From the NCBI RefSeq assembly GCF_014204835.1, contig NZ_JACHMD010000001.1, forward strand, positions 2,294,001 to 2,358,000: DNA of 64,000 bases. The letters are read 5' to 3'. Made by a program: the position numbers and the translations under genes. The notes beneath the pieces were generated by a model that saw only the letters and a list, made by a program, of their open reading frames with translations, did not search any database and had not been told where the DNA came from. Positions 32,659 through 40,738 of this stretch are shown in pieces. The stretch's first letter is position 1; each line of letters opens with the position of its first letter. The stretch comes from Microbacterium marinum (lineage in GTDB: Bacteria > Actinomycetota > Actinomycetes > Actinomycetales > Microbacteriaceae).

Positions 32659-33267
32659 TCAGCCGGCGGACTCCCGGCCCTGCAGGCGCTCCCAGAGCCG
32701 GTCGGTCTGCGCGAGCGTGTGCTCCAGCGTCCCCGCTGTGTCGATCACGACATCGGCGATCGCGAGGCGCCGCTCATCGTCGACCTGTGCTGCGAGCCGC
32801 GCGTCAGCGGCATCCGCCGACATCCCCCGCAGCTCGATCATCCGGGAGCGACGGAGCTCGGCCGGCGCGTGCGCGACCACGATGAGCTCCCACGGGTCGT
32901 CGGCCCGGGCCTCCAGCAGCAGCGGGACGTCGTAGACCACGACGGCATCGGGTCGGGCGGATGCCGCGGCGAACCGCCGCGCCGACTCCTCCCGCACAGC
33001 GGGGTGCACCAGCGCATTCAGCCGTGCGACCGCCTCCGCGTCCCCGAAGACGCGCGAGGCGAGTGCGGCACGATCGAGCGCCCCGTCAGCGGTGATGACG
33101 TCCGCGCCGAACTCGCGCGCGATGCCGGCCAGCACCGGGGACCCCGGCTGCTGCACGTCACGGACGATCTGGTCCGCGTCGACCACCACGGCTCCGTGGG
33201 AGGCCAGCCGGGCCGCGATGGTGGACTTCCCCGAGGCGATGCCGCCGGTCAGCGCGATGAGGGTCAC
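32659..33267 (-). CDS. coaE: Dephospho-CoA kinase
   Basis: Last step of coenzyme A synthesis: phosphorylates dephospho-CoA at the ribose 3'-OH. The 202-residue protein has P-loop ALTGGIASGKSTIAARL at about 4-20, VVDADQIVRDVQQPG with the conserved Asp near residue 34, and DVPLLLEARADDPWELIVV near residue 115. Actinobacterial CoaE is often fused to a C-terminal GrpB/UPF0157 domain; here that extension is absent. The GTG start follows GGAGG at zero spacing and CATCCT 6 nt upstream, again suggesting a leaderless transcript. Confidence 0.95.
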   Translation of the reverse strand: MTLIALTGGIASGKSTIAARLASHGAVVVDADQIVRDVQQPGSPVLAGIAREFGADVITADGALDRAALASRVFGDAEAVARLNALVHPAVREESARRFAAASARPDAVVVYDVPLLLEARADDPWELIVVAHAPAELRRSRMIELRGMSADAADARLAAQVDDERRLAIADVVIDTAGTLEHTLAQTDRLWERLQGRESAG

Positions 33268-33301
33268 CCTCCGAGGATGCCACGTCGTTCGCGACGATGC
33301 G

Positions 33302-34489
33302 TCAGATGAGGCGCGATCGGGCCTCGTCGACGCCGCCGAAGAGCACGGACGACTCCAGGCTGCTCGCGGCGCGCACAGCGGCTGTCCGTGCGGAGTCGAG
33401 CAGATGCGCGGTGTCGTATCCGACGGTCTCCGTCAGCGCGACCCCGACGCCGATGACCGGCAGCAGCCCGGTGGGGCTTCCCGCCAGCTCGTCGATGCAG
33501 CCGCGGTAGATGGCGGCCGCCTGGCGGCGCGCGTCCGCCGCGGTGCTGGCGAGCCCGCACACCGACAGGGCCACATCGCCGTCCTCGCCCACCAGTGCGG
33601 CCGCCGGGGCGTAACGGCGAACGGCCGCGCGCCATGTCGCGGCGAGCTCGTCCACGGCATCCGAACCGAATGCCGCGTTCATCTCCTCGAGGCCGTCGAC
33701 GTGGACGACGATGACGCTCACCAGCTCCCGCCGCCAGCTCGCTCGTTCGGTCATGTCCTTCAGGGCGTCGCGATAGGTGCGACCGAGCATGACGCCGTCG
33801 GCGGCGACCCCGTTGTCACTGAGCCACTCGTACCGCTGGGTGACGCCCTTCGTCGCGCGCAGGATGGACGTGACGACGACCGCGACCATCGTCAGCACCA
33901 CCGTCGCGATGTTCGCCGAGATGGATCCGAACCAGGTCGTGAAGAACTCCCCGTCCGCACCGTCGATGAGGAAGACGACGAGGCGGGCCGCGTAGTAGGC
34001 GGCTCCCGCGAGGAGCACGCCGGTGAACAGCCGCGCATTGCCGATGCGGCCCATGGGCCGTCGCAGGGCCTCCCATCCGCCGAACACGAAGAGGACGACG
34101 ATCGTGGCGGCCATGATCTCCCACCCTCCCCAGCTCCCGTCGACGGGAACGCGCACGAGCGCCGCGACGAACGTGAGGAGGGTGAGGGCCGCGAGAGTGA
34201 GTGATGCCCAGACGAGGGGACGATCGTTGAAGCGCCGGTTGCCGAGCCAGATGAATCCCGGCGTCAACGCGAAGGTGGCGTTGCCGATCGCGATGGCGAT
34301 CGCTCCGCCGATGCCGGCCGCCCAGGAGATGTAGGCGAAGGTCGTCACGGTGCCGCACAGGTAGCCGACGGCCCACAGCCGCCCGGCGCCGGTGTCACGG
34401 CGCCGCAGGGTCTCCACGACGAAGATCCCGCTCGCGACGAGCGCGACGAGCGCGGTCATGACGGTGACCGAGAGCAAGTCCAGCATCAT
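33302..34489 (-). CDS. Membrane protein with a degenerate GGDEF domain
   Basis: A 395-residue protein with about seven membrane helices (residues 5-25, 38-58, 61-83, 92-111, 124-140, 153-175, 190-210) and a cytosolic C-terminal domain with the layout of a diguanylate cyclase. The GGDEF motif is ruined: where RxGGDEF is expected the sequence is VGEDGDVAL (about 300-308), so c-di-GMP synthesis is not expected; SVIVVHVDGLEEMNAAFGSD (about 258-277) matches the usual DDFKxINDxxGH segment. The ATG overlaps the histidine kinase stop by 4 nt (ATGA). It may act as an effector or binding partner of that kinase (inference). Confidence 0.8.
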   Translation of the reverse strand: MMLDLLSVTVMTALVALVASGIFVVETLRRRDTGAGRLWAVGYLCGTVTTFAYISWAAGIGGAIAIAIGNATFALTPGFIWLGNRRFNDRPLVWASLTLAALTLLTFVAALVRVPVDGSWGGWEIMAATIVVLFVFGGWEALRRPMGRIGNARLFTGVLLAGAAYYAARLVVFLIDGADGEFFTTWFGSISANIATVVLTMVAVVVTSILRATKGVTQRYEWLSDNGVAADGVMLGRTYRDALKDMTERASWRRELVSVIVVHVDGLEEMNAAFGSDAVDELAATWRAAVRRYAPAAALVGEDGDVALSVCGLASTAADARRQAAAIYRGCIDELAGSPTGLLPVIGVGVALTETVGYDTAHLLDSARTAAVRAASSLESSVLFGGVDEARSRLI

Positions 34490-36201
34490 GCCTCCCCGTC
34501 CTCGACCTCGGTCGCCGCGATCTCGGCGTTCGCCGGGACCTGCACCATGAAGGTGGTCCCGAGCCCGAGGGTCGACGTCACCGTGATGTCGCCCCCGTGG
34601 GCGCGCACGATCTCGAGGCTGATCGCGAGTCCCAGGCCGGTGCCCGGGACGCCGCTCTCTGCCCGGAAGAACCGCTCGAAGACGCGGTCCTGGTCCTCGG
34701 GAGTGAGTCCGATGCCGGTGTCGCGGACGAGGAACCAGGTGTGCGCGCCGTCGGTGGAGCTGCCGAGGGTGACGGTTCCGCCGTCGCGGTTGAACTTGAT
34801 CGCGTTGCTGACGAGGTTGTCGATCACCTGGCGGATCCGCGAGGGATCGATGAACGCGGGCGCCGAGGTGACGTCGTCGATGTCGATCCTGATGGCGCGC
34901 TCCCGCGCCACCGGCCCGAGGTCGGATGCCGATGCGCGCAACAGGTCGGCGACGTCGCTGCTGCGGGGCGAGATCGTCACCTCGGCCGACATCCGCGACG
35001 CCGTGGATGCGGCCAGGATGCCCGACACGATCCCCAGCAGCCGCTCACTGTTGCGGTAGGCGACGTCGACCTGTCGGTGCACGCCCTCCGCGACGTCCTC
35101 GTTGTCCAGGACGAGTTCCAGATACCCGAGAATCGACGTCAGCGGCGTCCTCAGTTCATGCGATACGGATGCCACGAGACTGTCGCGCGCCTTCAGCGCC
35201 GTCCGCTCCTCGGTGACGTCGCGGGCGACGAGGACCACGCCGGCCGGCTGACCGTCGGCATCCGCCAGCCGCCGTGCGGTCAGGCTGAGCGCCGCGCGGC
35301 GTGATTCGGAGACCGGGTACCAGACGACCAGGTCGTCGAAGGTCTCCCCCCGCATGATTCTCGCGAGTGGGCGCTCCGAAGGGTCCAGCGGCGTCTGACC
35401 ATCGGCCGCGAAGATCTCCCCCACCGCATCGACGCGGCCGAAGCCGGGGATGCGCTGCTGGAACCGGCCGAGGGCGTCGTTGACGAACGTGATCTCTCCC
35501 GACGGCCCGACGCGCAGCACGCCGAAGTCGACGGTGTCGAGCACCTCCGCGAGGAGCTGCTCCTGCCGACTCGCGTGCCGGAGCGCGGCCGTGAGGCGCT
35601 CGGTCTGCTTGTCGATCAGCGTCCGCTGTGCGACGAAGCGCCGGGTTGCGTTGTAGGTCGACGCGCCGATCGCGATGATCACCGCCGGCAGCACGATGAC
35701 CGCCCAGGTCCATTCGAAGTTCGGCAGGTAGGCGAGGGTGACCCAGTAGGCGCCGATCACGCTGACGCAGGCCGCGATGAACCAGATGCGCCCGAGGGAC
35801 GAGAGCCACATCGTGGGGAACGCCCAGAGGAGCGCGACGCCGGGGACGTCTGCGGAGCGGAGGAAGGCGATGGCGACGATGTCCACGAGCGGGATCACGC
35901 CCACCCACGTCGGGCTGACGCGAGACCACGGGACGGCGAGGCTCGCCAGAGCCGCGAGGACGATGATGACGACACCGACGACGAACTGCGGGACGTTCGC
36001 CAGCCATCCCGCGGCGATGCCCGACAGGAAGATCGCTCCCACAATCGCCGTGAGCAGCATCTGGTTGTTGGCCACGATGCGATCGCGCAGCTCCGTGAGC
36101 GGCATGTCCCCGGCATCCGTGCCCAGGACAGCCCGGAGCCGGCCGGGCATGCCGGGATTCGCTCCCGAACGGCGCCGATCCGCCGATGCCCTCTTGCTCA
36201 C
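34486..36201 (-). CDS. Membrane PAS-domain sensor histidine kinase, orphan
   Basis: A 571-residue sensor kinase. About six membrane helices span residues 47-182; a PAS domain follows at about 215-335 (GVLRVGPSGEITFVNDALG), then HisKA with the phospho-acceptor H348 in SVSHELRTPLTSILGYLEL, and a HATPase domain with N-box QVIDNLVSNAIKFN, G1 DTGIGL, F-box ERFFRAE and G2 GTGLGLAIS. All catalytic motifs are intact. No response regulator is nearby; its partner is the overlapping degenerate GGDEF protein. The GTG start is 6 nt after TAACGT with no Shine-Dalgarno. The pair lies between coaE and rpsA, which are close neighbours in many relatives. Confidence 0.92.
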   Translation of the reverse strand: MSKRASADRRRSGANPGMPGRLRAVLGTDAGDMPLTELRDRIVANNQMLLTAIVGAIFLSGIAAGWLANVPQFVVGVVIIVLAALASLAVPWSRVSPTWVGVIPLVDIVAIAFLRSADVPGVALLWAFPTMWLSSLGRIWFIAACVSVIGAYWVTLAYLPNFEWTWAVIVLPAVIIAIGASTYNATRRFVAQRTLIDKQTERLTAALRHASRQEQLLAEVLDTVDFGVLRVGPSGEITFVNDALGRFQQRIPGFGRVDAVGEIFAADGQTPLDPSERPLARIMRGETFDDLVVWYPVSESRRAALSLTARRLADADGQPAGVVLVARDVTEERTALKARDSLVASVSHELRTPLTSILGYLELVLDNEDVAEGVHRQVDVAYRNSERLLGIVSGILAASTASRMSAEVTISPRSSDVADLLRASASDLGPVARERAIRIDIDDVTSAPAFIDPSRIRQVIDNLVSNAIKFNRDGGTVTLGSSTDGAHTWFLVRDTGIGLTPEDQDRVFERFFRAESGVPGTGLGLAISLEIVRAHGGDITVTSTLGLGTTFMVQVPANAEIAATEVEDGEA

Positions 36202-36207
36202 AGCTGA

Positions 36208-36213
36208 ACGTTA
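36208..36213 (-). promoter_or_regulatory. -10-like TAACGT, leaderless start of the histidine kinase
   Basis: On the minus strand TAACGT is followed by 6 nt (TCAGCT) and the GTG start of the kinase. It lies between the rpsA terminator and the kinase, so the pair has its own promoter. Confidence 0.5.
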
Positions 36214-36257
36214 CCGTCCGCGCAGGTGTTCCTCACGCGGCCACGCGCGCGAGAACG

Positions 36258-36294
36258 ACCGAGGGGCCGGAGCACGAAGCTCCGACCCCTCGGT
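36258..36294 (-). terminator. Hairpin terminator of rpsA
   Basis: A 16-bp stem with one mismatch: ACCGAGGGG (36258-36266) with CCCCTCGGT (36286-36294), inner CGGAGC/GCTCCG, loop ACGAA. It begins 15 nt after the rpsA stop. A short CGTTCTCG follows on the minus strand, so the U-run is weak. Confidence 0.75.
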
Positions 36295-36309
36295 GATGCG
36301 GGTGTTCGA

Positions 36310-37761
36310 TCAGCGACCGGACAGCTTCTCGCGGAGAGCGGCAAGCGCCTCGTCGTCGGCGAGGGTACCGGCGCCGCCGGAGACCTCGGACGAGAAGGAC
36401 GACGAACCGGTCTCGACCGGAGCGGCAGCCTCGGCCTCGAGAGCCTTGGCGACGGCGGCCTTGTGAGCCTCCCAGCGACCCTGAGCAGCGGCGTACTCGG
36501 CCTCCCAGGCGAGGCGGGCCTCGTCGAAGCCTTCCTTCCACTGGTTGGTCTCGGGGTCGAAGCCCTCGGGGTACTTGTACTCGCCGTTCTCGTCGTACTC
36601 GGTGACCATGCCGTACAGCGCCGGGTCGAACTCGGTGCCGTTGGGGTCGACAGACTCGTTGGCCTGCTTGAGCGAGAGCGAGATGCGACGACGCTCGAGG
36701 TCGATGTCGATGATCTTGATGAAGACCTCTTCGCCGACGGAGACGACCTGCTCTGCGAGCTCGACGTGCTTGCCGGAGAGCTCGGAGATGTGGACGAGGC
36801 CCTCGATGCCGTCTGCGACGCGGACGAACGCACCGAACGGGACGAGCTTCGTGACCTTACCCGGAGCGACCTGACCGATCGCGTGGGTACGGGCGAAGAC
36901 CTGCCACGGGTCCTCCTGCGTCGCCTTGAGCGACAGCGAGACGCGCTCGCGGTCGAGGTCGACCTCGAGGATCTCGACGGTGACCTCCTGGCCCACCTCG
37001 ACGACCTCGGAGGCGTGCTCGATGTGCTTCCAGGACAGCTCGGAGACGTGGACGAGACCGTCGACGCCACCCAGGTCGACGAACGCACCGAAGTTGACGA
37101 TCGACGAGACCGTGCCCTTGCGGACCTGGCCCTTGTGGAGGTTGTTCAGGAAGTTCGAGCGCGACTCCGACTGGGTCTGCTCGAGCAGCGCACGACGCGA
37201 GAGCACGACGTTGTTGCGGTTCTTGTCGAGTTCGAGGATCTTGGCCTCGAGCTCCTGGCCGAGGTACGGCGTGAGGTCGCGGACGCGGCGCAGCTCGATG
37301 AGCGACGCGGGCAGGAAGCCGCGGAGACCGATGTCGACGATCAGACCACCCTTGACGACCTCGATCACGGAACCGGTGACAACACCGTCGTTCTCCTTGA
37401 TCTTCTCGACGTCGCCCCATGCACGCTCGTACTGCGCGCGCTTCTTGGACAGGATCAGGCGGCCTTCCTTGTCCTCCTTCTGGAGAACGAGGGCCTCGAC
37501 CTGGTCGCCGACGCCCACGACCTCGTTGGGGTCGACGTCGTGCTTGATCGAGAGCTCGCGCGAGGGGATGACACCCTCGGTCTTGTAGCCGACGTCGAGG
37601 AGGACCTCGTCGCGGTCGATCTTCACGACGGTGCCTTCGATGAGGTCTCCGTCGTTGAAGAACTTCAGGGTCTTCTCGACCGCGGCCAGGAAGTCCTCAG
37701 CAGATCCGATGTCGTTGATGGCGACCTGCTTGGTGGCCGGGGCGGTCGTTGCGTTAGTCAT
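36310..37761 (-). CDS. rpsA: 30S ribosomal protein S1
   Basis: RNA-binding ribosomal protein that helps mRNA recruitment. The 483-residue protein has four S1 (OB-fold) repeats at about residues 36-105, 123-190, 206-277 and 293-363. The last two are the most typical (GTVSSIVNFGAFVDLGGVDG; GKVTKLVPFGAFVRVADGIE). A charged, Ala/Glu-rich tail follows, as in other actinobacteria; E. coli S1 has six repeats. The codon bias is strong. The leader is 146 nt and structured, and only AAGGA about 11 nt before the ATG resembles a Shine-Dalgarno. Confidence 0.97.
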   Translation of the reverse strand: MTNATTAPATKQVAINDIGSAEDFLAAVEKTLKFFNDGDLIEGTVVKIDRDEVLLDVGYKTEGVIPSRELSIKHDVDPNEVVGVGDQVEALVLQKEDKEGRLILSKKRAQYERAWGDVEKIKENDGVVTGSVIEVVKGGLIVDIGLRGFLPASLIELRRVRDLTPYLGQELEAKILELDKNRNNVVLSRRALLEQTQSESRSNFLNNLHKGQVRKGTVSSIVNFGAFVDLGGVDGLVHVSELSWKHIEHASEVVEVGQEVTVEILEVDLDRERVSLSLKATQEDPWQVFARTHAIGQVAPGKVTKLVPFGAFVRVADGIEGLVHISELSGKHVELAEQVVSVGEEVFIKIIDIDLERRRISLSLKQANESVDPNGTEFDPALYGMVTEYDENGEYKYPEGFDPETNQWKEGFDEARLAWEAEYAAAQGRWEAHKAAVAKALEAEAAAPVETGSSSFSSEVSGGAGTLADDEALAALREKLSGR

Positions 37762-37795
37762 GTAGGGGGTTGTCCTTGGATGGTGTTGTCGTCGG

Positions 37796-37840
37796 GCCTC
37801 GGGTCAGTCCGCACGAGGACGTGCGGAAGCCGGTCGAGGC
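37796..37840 (-). promoter_or_regulatory. Nested hairpin in the rpsA leader
   Basis: Outer stem GCCTCG (37796-37801) with CGAGGC (37835-37840). Inner stem TCCGCACG with CGTGCGGA (37808-37815 / 37820-37827), loop AGGA. On the mRNA it lies 35-79 nt before the ATG. Ribosomal protein S1 is autoregulated in E. coli; a similar role here is inference. Confidence 0.45.
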
Positions 37841-37907
37841 GTGGTGGATGATGTTGCGATGTCGGACAGGCGCGGCTGAAGAGCCACGTGCGTGACGCTC
37901 CAGGGTA

Positions 37908-38321
37908 TCAGACGGCCTCGACGTAGTACCAGCGCCCGGAGTGCCGCTGGAACCGGCTGTGCTCCGAGAGGGTGCCGGACTCGCCGGTGCGTCGGTCGCG
38001 CCACCGCGCACGGAACGACACACGACCCTCGTCCCCCGCGGCGGAGCTCGCCTCCACCGTGAGCCCGAGCCAGTCCGTGTCGGTGTCGACCCCGACGTCA
38101 TCGGGGCGCGTCCGCGGCGACCACGTGTCGCGCAGATGCCGGACATCGCCGAGCGCGAAGGCGGTGTACCGCGAGCGCATCAGCGCCTCGGGATCGCGTG
38201 CGTCCGCGCCGGCGAGGACCGGTCCGCAGCACGATCCGAACTCCGCGCCGCCGCAGGGGCAGGGCGCCTGAGCGTTCAACCGTCGACCTCGGGGAACGGA
38301 TGCCGCAGCTCCGAAGGACAT
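37908..38321 (-). CDS. YchJ-family protein with SEC-C zinc motif
   Basis: Small cytosolic protein of the YchJ/UPF0225 family, whose function is not established. The 137-residue protein starts with a SEC-C-type metal motif, CPCGGAEFGSCCGPVL (about residues 19-34), then the family signature DPEALMRSRYTAFALGDVRHL (family landmark near 42-62) and a C-terminal NTF2-like barrel ending in ERSRFQR-like HSRFQRHSGRWYYVEA. The ATG has GGGGAGGAG immediately upstream. It lies upstream of rpsA on the same strand. Confidence 0.88.
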   Translation of the reverse strand: MSFGAAASVPRGRRLNAQAPCPCGGAEFGSCCGPVLAGADARDPEALMRSRYTAFALGDVRHLRDTWSPRTRPDDVGVDTDTDWLGLTVEASSAAGDEGRVSFRARWRDRRTGESGTLSEHSRFQRHSGRWYYVEAV

Positions 38322-38398
38322 CTCCTCCCCCGATTCTCGTTGTTGGCATCCGAGCCTACGTCCTGTGGAGAACCCACCGGCGTTGCGAGTCGCCTGGC

Positions 38399-38404
38399 TA
38401 CGGT
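38399..38404 (+). promoter_or_regulatory. -10-like TACGGT, leaderless start of the lipoprotein gene
   Basis: TACGGT is followed by 6 nt (GGTCGC) and the ATG at 38411; no Shine-Dalgarno is present. Spacing as in the other leaderless candidates of this window. Confidence 0.4.
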
Positions 38405-38410
38405 GGTCGC

Positions 38411-38947
38411 ATGCGAGCACCTGCGCCCACGATCACGACGATCCTCGTCGCATGCCTCGCCGCCTTCTCGCTCTCCGCGTGCGCTCCGCCCGCACCTGAG
38501 CCCAGTCCCACCGCCACAGGATTCGCGTCGGAAGAGGAGGCCTTCGCCGCCGCCGAGGAGACCTATCGCGCCTACGTCGACGCTCTGAATGACGTCGATC
38601 TCGCCGATCCGCAGACGTTCGAGCCCTTGTTCGCCCTGACGACTGGCGAACTCAACGATCTCGATCGCCGCACGTTCTCCGAAATGCACGCCGCAGGACA
38701 GTCTGTCAGCGGAGAAACCCGAATCCTCGCTATCAATGGGTTGCGAAGCGACGGCAATGAAGTCGACATCGAGAGCTGTATCGACGTCTCGAATGTGGAC
38801 GTGCGCGATGCGAACGGGACGTCCCTGGTGAGCGCAGACCGTCCAGACCGACAACTCGAGACGATCTCTCTCGTGCGTAACGAGGCCGGAGACGTTCGCC
38901 TGCAACGCATCGACACTAGTGATGTGGCCGCGACATGCGAGGGATAG
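38411..38947 (+). CDS. Predicted lipoprotein of unknown function
   Basis: A 178-residue secreted lipoprotein. The signal peptide ends in a lipobox LSAC at about residues 21-24, so Cys24 is the probable lipidated residue. A Pro/Thr-rich linker follows, then a domain of about 140 residues starting EEEAFAAAEETYRAYVDALN, whose helical opening and later strands resemble small NTF2-like lipoproteins; this is a guess. Two further Cys (near residues 118 and 176) could pair. Local GC is low for the window (32 of 60 bases at 38701-38760), and codons are less biased. It overlaps the next gene by 13 nt. Confidence 0.8.
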   Translation: MRAPAPTITTILVACLAAFSLSACAPPAPEPSPTATGFASEEEAFAAAEETYRAYVDALNDVDLADPQTFEPLFALTTGELNDLDRRTFSEMHAAGQSVSGETRILAINGLRSDGNEVDIESCIDVSNVDVRDANGTSLVSADRPDRQLETISLVRNEAGDVRLQRIDTSDVAATCEG

Positions 38948-39792
38948 CCGTATCCCTGGCGGTACTAACCTTGCTCAACGCAGCGCCGACGTCTGCGGCC
39001 GCTGATGACCGCGGATGCGGAAGCTCAAACCGTTGGTTGGCGGGAACGAGCTGTGCTGCCACTAACAGCGGGTCGTCGGTGGCGATCGGAGCTACTCGCG
39101 AGGAGGTCCAGCAGCGCAATGCTCCCGCTCCGGACCGGGTTGACGACTGGACGCCCGCCCCTGGCCCGACAGAGGAGCCGGAGCGCATCTACCCGGGAGG
39201 GCTGACCGCCGACGAGTGGTTCGGGCGGTGCCCGTACGACAGTCTCTGCCGCGGAGTCATCCCGCCCGAAGGGGAAGCCGAGCCGGCCGACCCCGAGGCA
39301 CCCGACGTCACGACCGCGACGATCCAGGACGTCGCGGTCTACGCGCCCGACCCGCCGAACCTCACCGGCGAACCCGGCGGGATGGGCGTCGTGGGCATGC
39401 CGACGAACTTCGTCGTCGACGCCGCGCCCCACACGGTCGACGGCGAGATCTTCGACATCCCGGTGACCGTGCGATTCACGCCCGTGTCGTACCTCTTCCA
39501 CTACGGGGACTCGACGACTCGCGAGACGACCACCCCCGGCACCGACTGGGCCGATCTCGGCGCCCCGCAGTTCACCGCCACGCCCACCAGCCACAGTTAC
39601 ACCGCGGTCGGCACCTACGACGCGCACGTCGACATCCGATACGCCGCTGAGGGCGACGCCGGCTTCGGCTGGTTCCCCATCGCCGGCATCCTCGACGTGT
39701 CGACCGACGCCGTTCCCATCCGCATCGTCGACGTCGAGACCGCGCTCGTCGAGCAGACCTGCGCAGAAGACCCGGACGGCCCGGGCTGCTGA
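38935..39792 (+). CDS. Secreted protein with a PKD-like domain
   Basis: A 285-residue exported protein with a signal peptide ending near AAPTSAAAD (about residue 24). Cys pairs occur near residues 28/40, 97/103 and at the extreme C-terminus (CAEDPDGPGC). A Pro/Glu-rich linker is in the middle, and a PKD-like beta sandwich is at about 180-260: YLFHYGDSTT followed by SHSYTAVGTYDAHVDIRY, matching the GDG...HxYxxxGxYxVxV pattern with variations. Surface interaction is likely; function unknown. The start overlaps the lipoprotein gene by 13 nt, so they are co-expressed. The first part has low GC; the later part is typical of the genome. Confidence 0.8.
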   Translation: MRGIAVSLAVLTLLNAAPTSAAADDRGCGSSNRWLAGTSCAATNSGSSVAIGATREEVQQRNAPAPDRVDDWTPAPGPTEEPERIYPGGLTADEWFGRCPYDSLCRGVIPPEGEAEPADPEAPDVTTATIQDVAVYAPDPPNLTGEPGGMGVVGMPTNFVVDAAPHTVDGEIFDIPVTVRFTPVSYLFHYGDSTTRETTTPGTDWADLGAPQFTATPTSHSYTAVGTYDAHVDIRYAAEGDAGFGWFPIAGILDVSTDAVPIRIVDVETALVEQTCAEDPDGPGC

Positions 39793-39808
39793 GTGCCAGG
39801 ATGGTCCG

Positions 39809-40726
39809 GTGACCGACCGCCTCATGCTGCTCGACACCGCCAGCCTCTACTTCCGCGCCTTCCACGGCGTCCCCGACACCGTCAAGGCTCCCGACGGCCG
39901 CCCCGTCAACGCGGTCCGCGGTCTCCTCGACATGATCGGCAAACTCGTCACCACCTACGAGCCGACGCACCTCATCGCCTGCTGGGACGACGACTGGCGA
40001 CCGCAGTGGCGCGTCGACCTCATCCCGAGCTACAAAGCCCACCGCGTCGCCCAGGTCGTCGACACCGGCGCCGACGTCGAAGAGATCCCCGACCCGCTCG
40101 AAACCCAGATCCCCGTGATCCGGGAGGCACTCGGCGTCCTCGGCATCCCGATCGTGGGCATCGCCGAACACGAAGCCGACGACGTCATCGGCACCCTCGC
40201 CACCCAGAGCGACATCCCCGTCGACGTCGTGACCGGCGACCGCGATCTCTTCCAACTCGTCGACGACGCCCGCGGAGTCCGAGTCATCTACACCGGCCGC
40301 GGCATGAGCAACCTCGAAGAGCTCACCGACAGCCTCATCACCCAGAAGTACGGCATCCTCCCGGCCCAGTACGCCGACTTCGCCGTCATGCGCGGCGACG
40401 CCTCCGACGGTCTGCCCGGCGTCGCCGGCGTCGGAGAGAAGACCGCCGCCACCCTGCTCGCCGCACACGGCGACCTGTCCGGCATCCGCGCCGCCGCCGA
40501 GGCGGGCGAGGGTATGAGCGCCGGCGTCCGCGCCAAGATCCTCGCCGCCGCCGACTACCTCGCCGTCGCACCCACCGTGGTCGAGGTGGTCCGAACCCTC
40601 GATCTCGCACCGGTCGACGCCCGCCTCCGCGAACCGGATGCCGCCTCGGTCACCGCCCTCGCCGACGCGTGGGGCCTGGGCGCATCGGCACAGCGCGCCG
40701 CCGACGCGGTCGCCGCGCGGGCCTGA
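39809..40726 (+). CDS. 5'-3' exonuclease (DNA polymerase I N-terminal-like)
   Basis: Stand-alone FEN-like nuclease homologous to the 5'-3' exonuclease domain of PolA; such proteins process flaps and Okazaki fragments or act in repair. The 305-residue protein has LLDTASLYFRAFHG near the N-terminus, HLIACWDDDWRPQWR, EHEADDVIGTLA and VVTGDRDLFQLV with metal-binding Asp residues, and the helix-hairpin-helix ASDGLPGVAGVGEKTAATLL near residue 195. GTG start with AGGA 8 nt upstream. It converges with the PHP gene (12 nt between stops). Confidence 0.94.
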   Translation: MTDRLMLLDTASLYFRAFHGVPDTVKAPDGRPVNAVRGLLDMIGKLVTTYEPTHLIACWDDDWRPQWRVDLIPSYKAHRVAQVVDTGADVEEIPDPLETQIPVIREALGVLGIPIVGIAEHEADDVIGTLATQSDIPVDVVTGDRDLFQLVDDARGVRVIYTGRGMSNLEELTDSLITQKYGILPAQYADFAVMRGDASDGLPGVAGVGEKTAATLLAAHGDLSGIRAAAEAGEGMSAGVRAKILAAADYLAVAPTVVEVVRTLDLAPVDARLREPDAASVTALADAWGLGASAQRAADAVAARA

Positions 40727-40738
40727 GCGCCTCACCGG

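Noticed and set aside
36198..37088. Ser/Arg-rich minus-strand frame overlapping rpsA
   Set aside because: Out-of-frame reading of rpsA codons; rpsA itself shows four S1 repeats in the correct frame.
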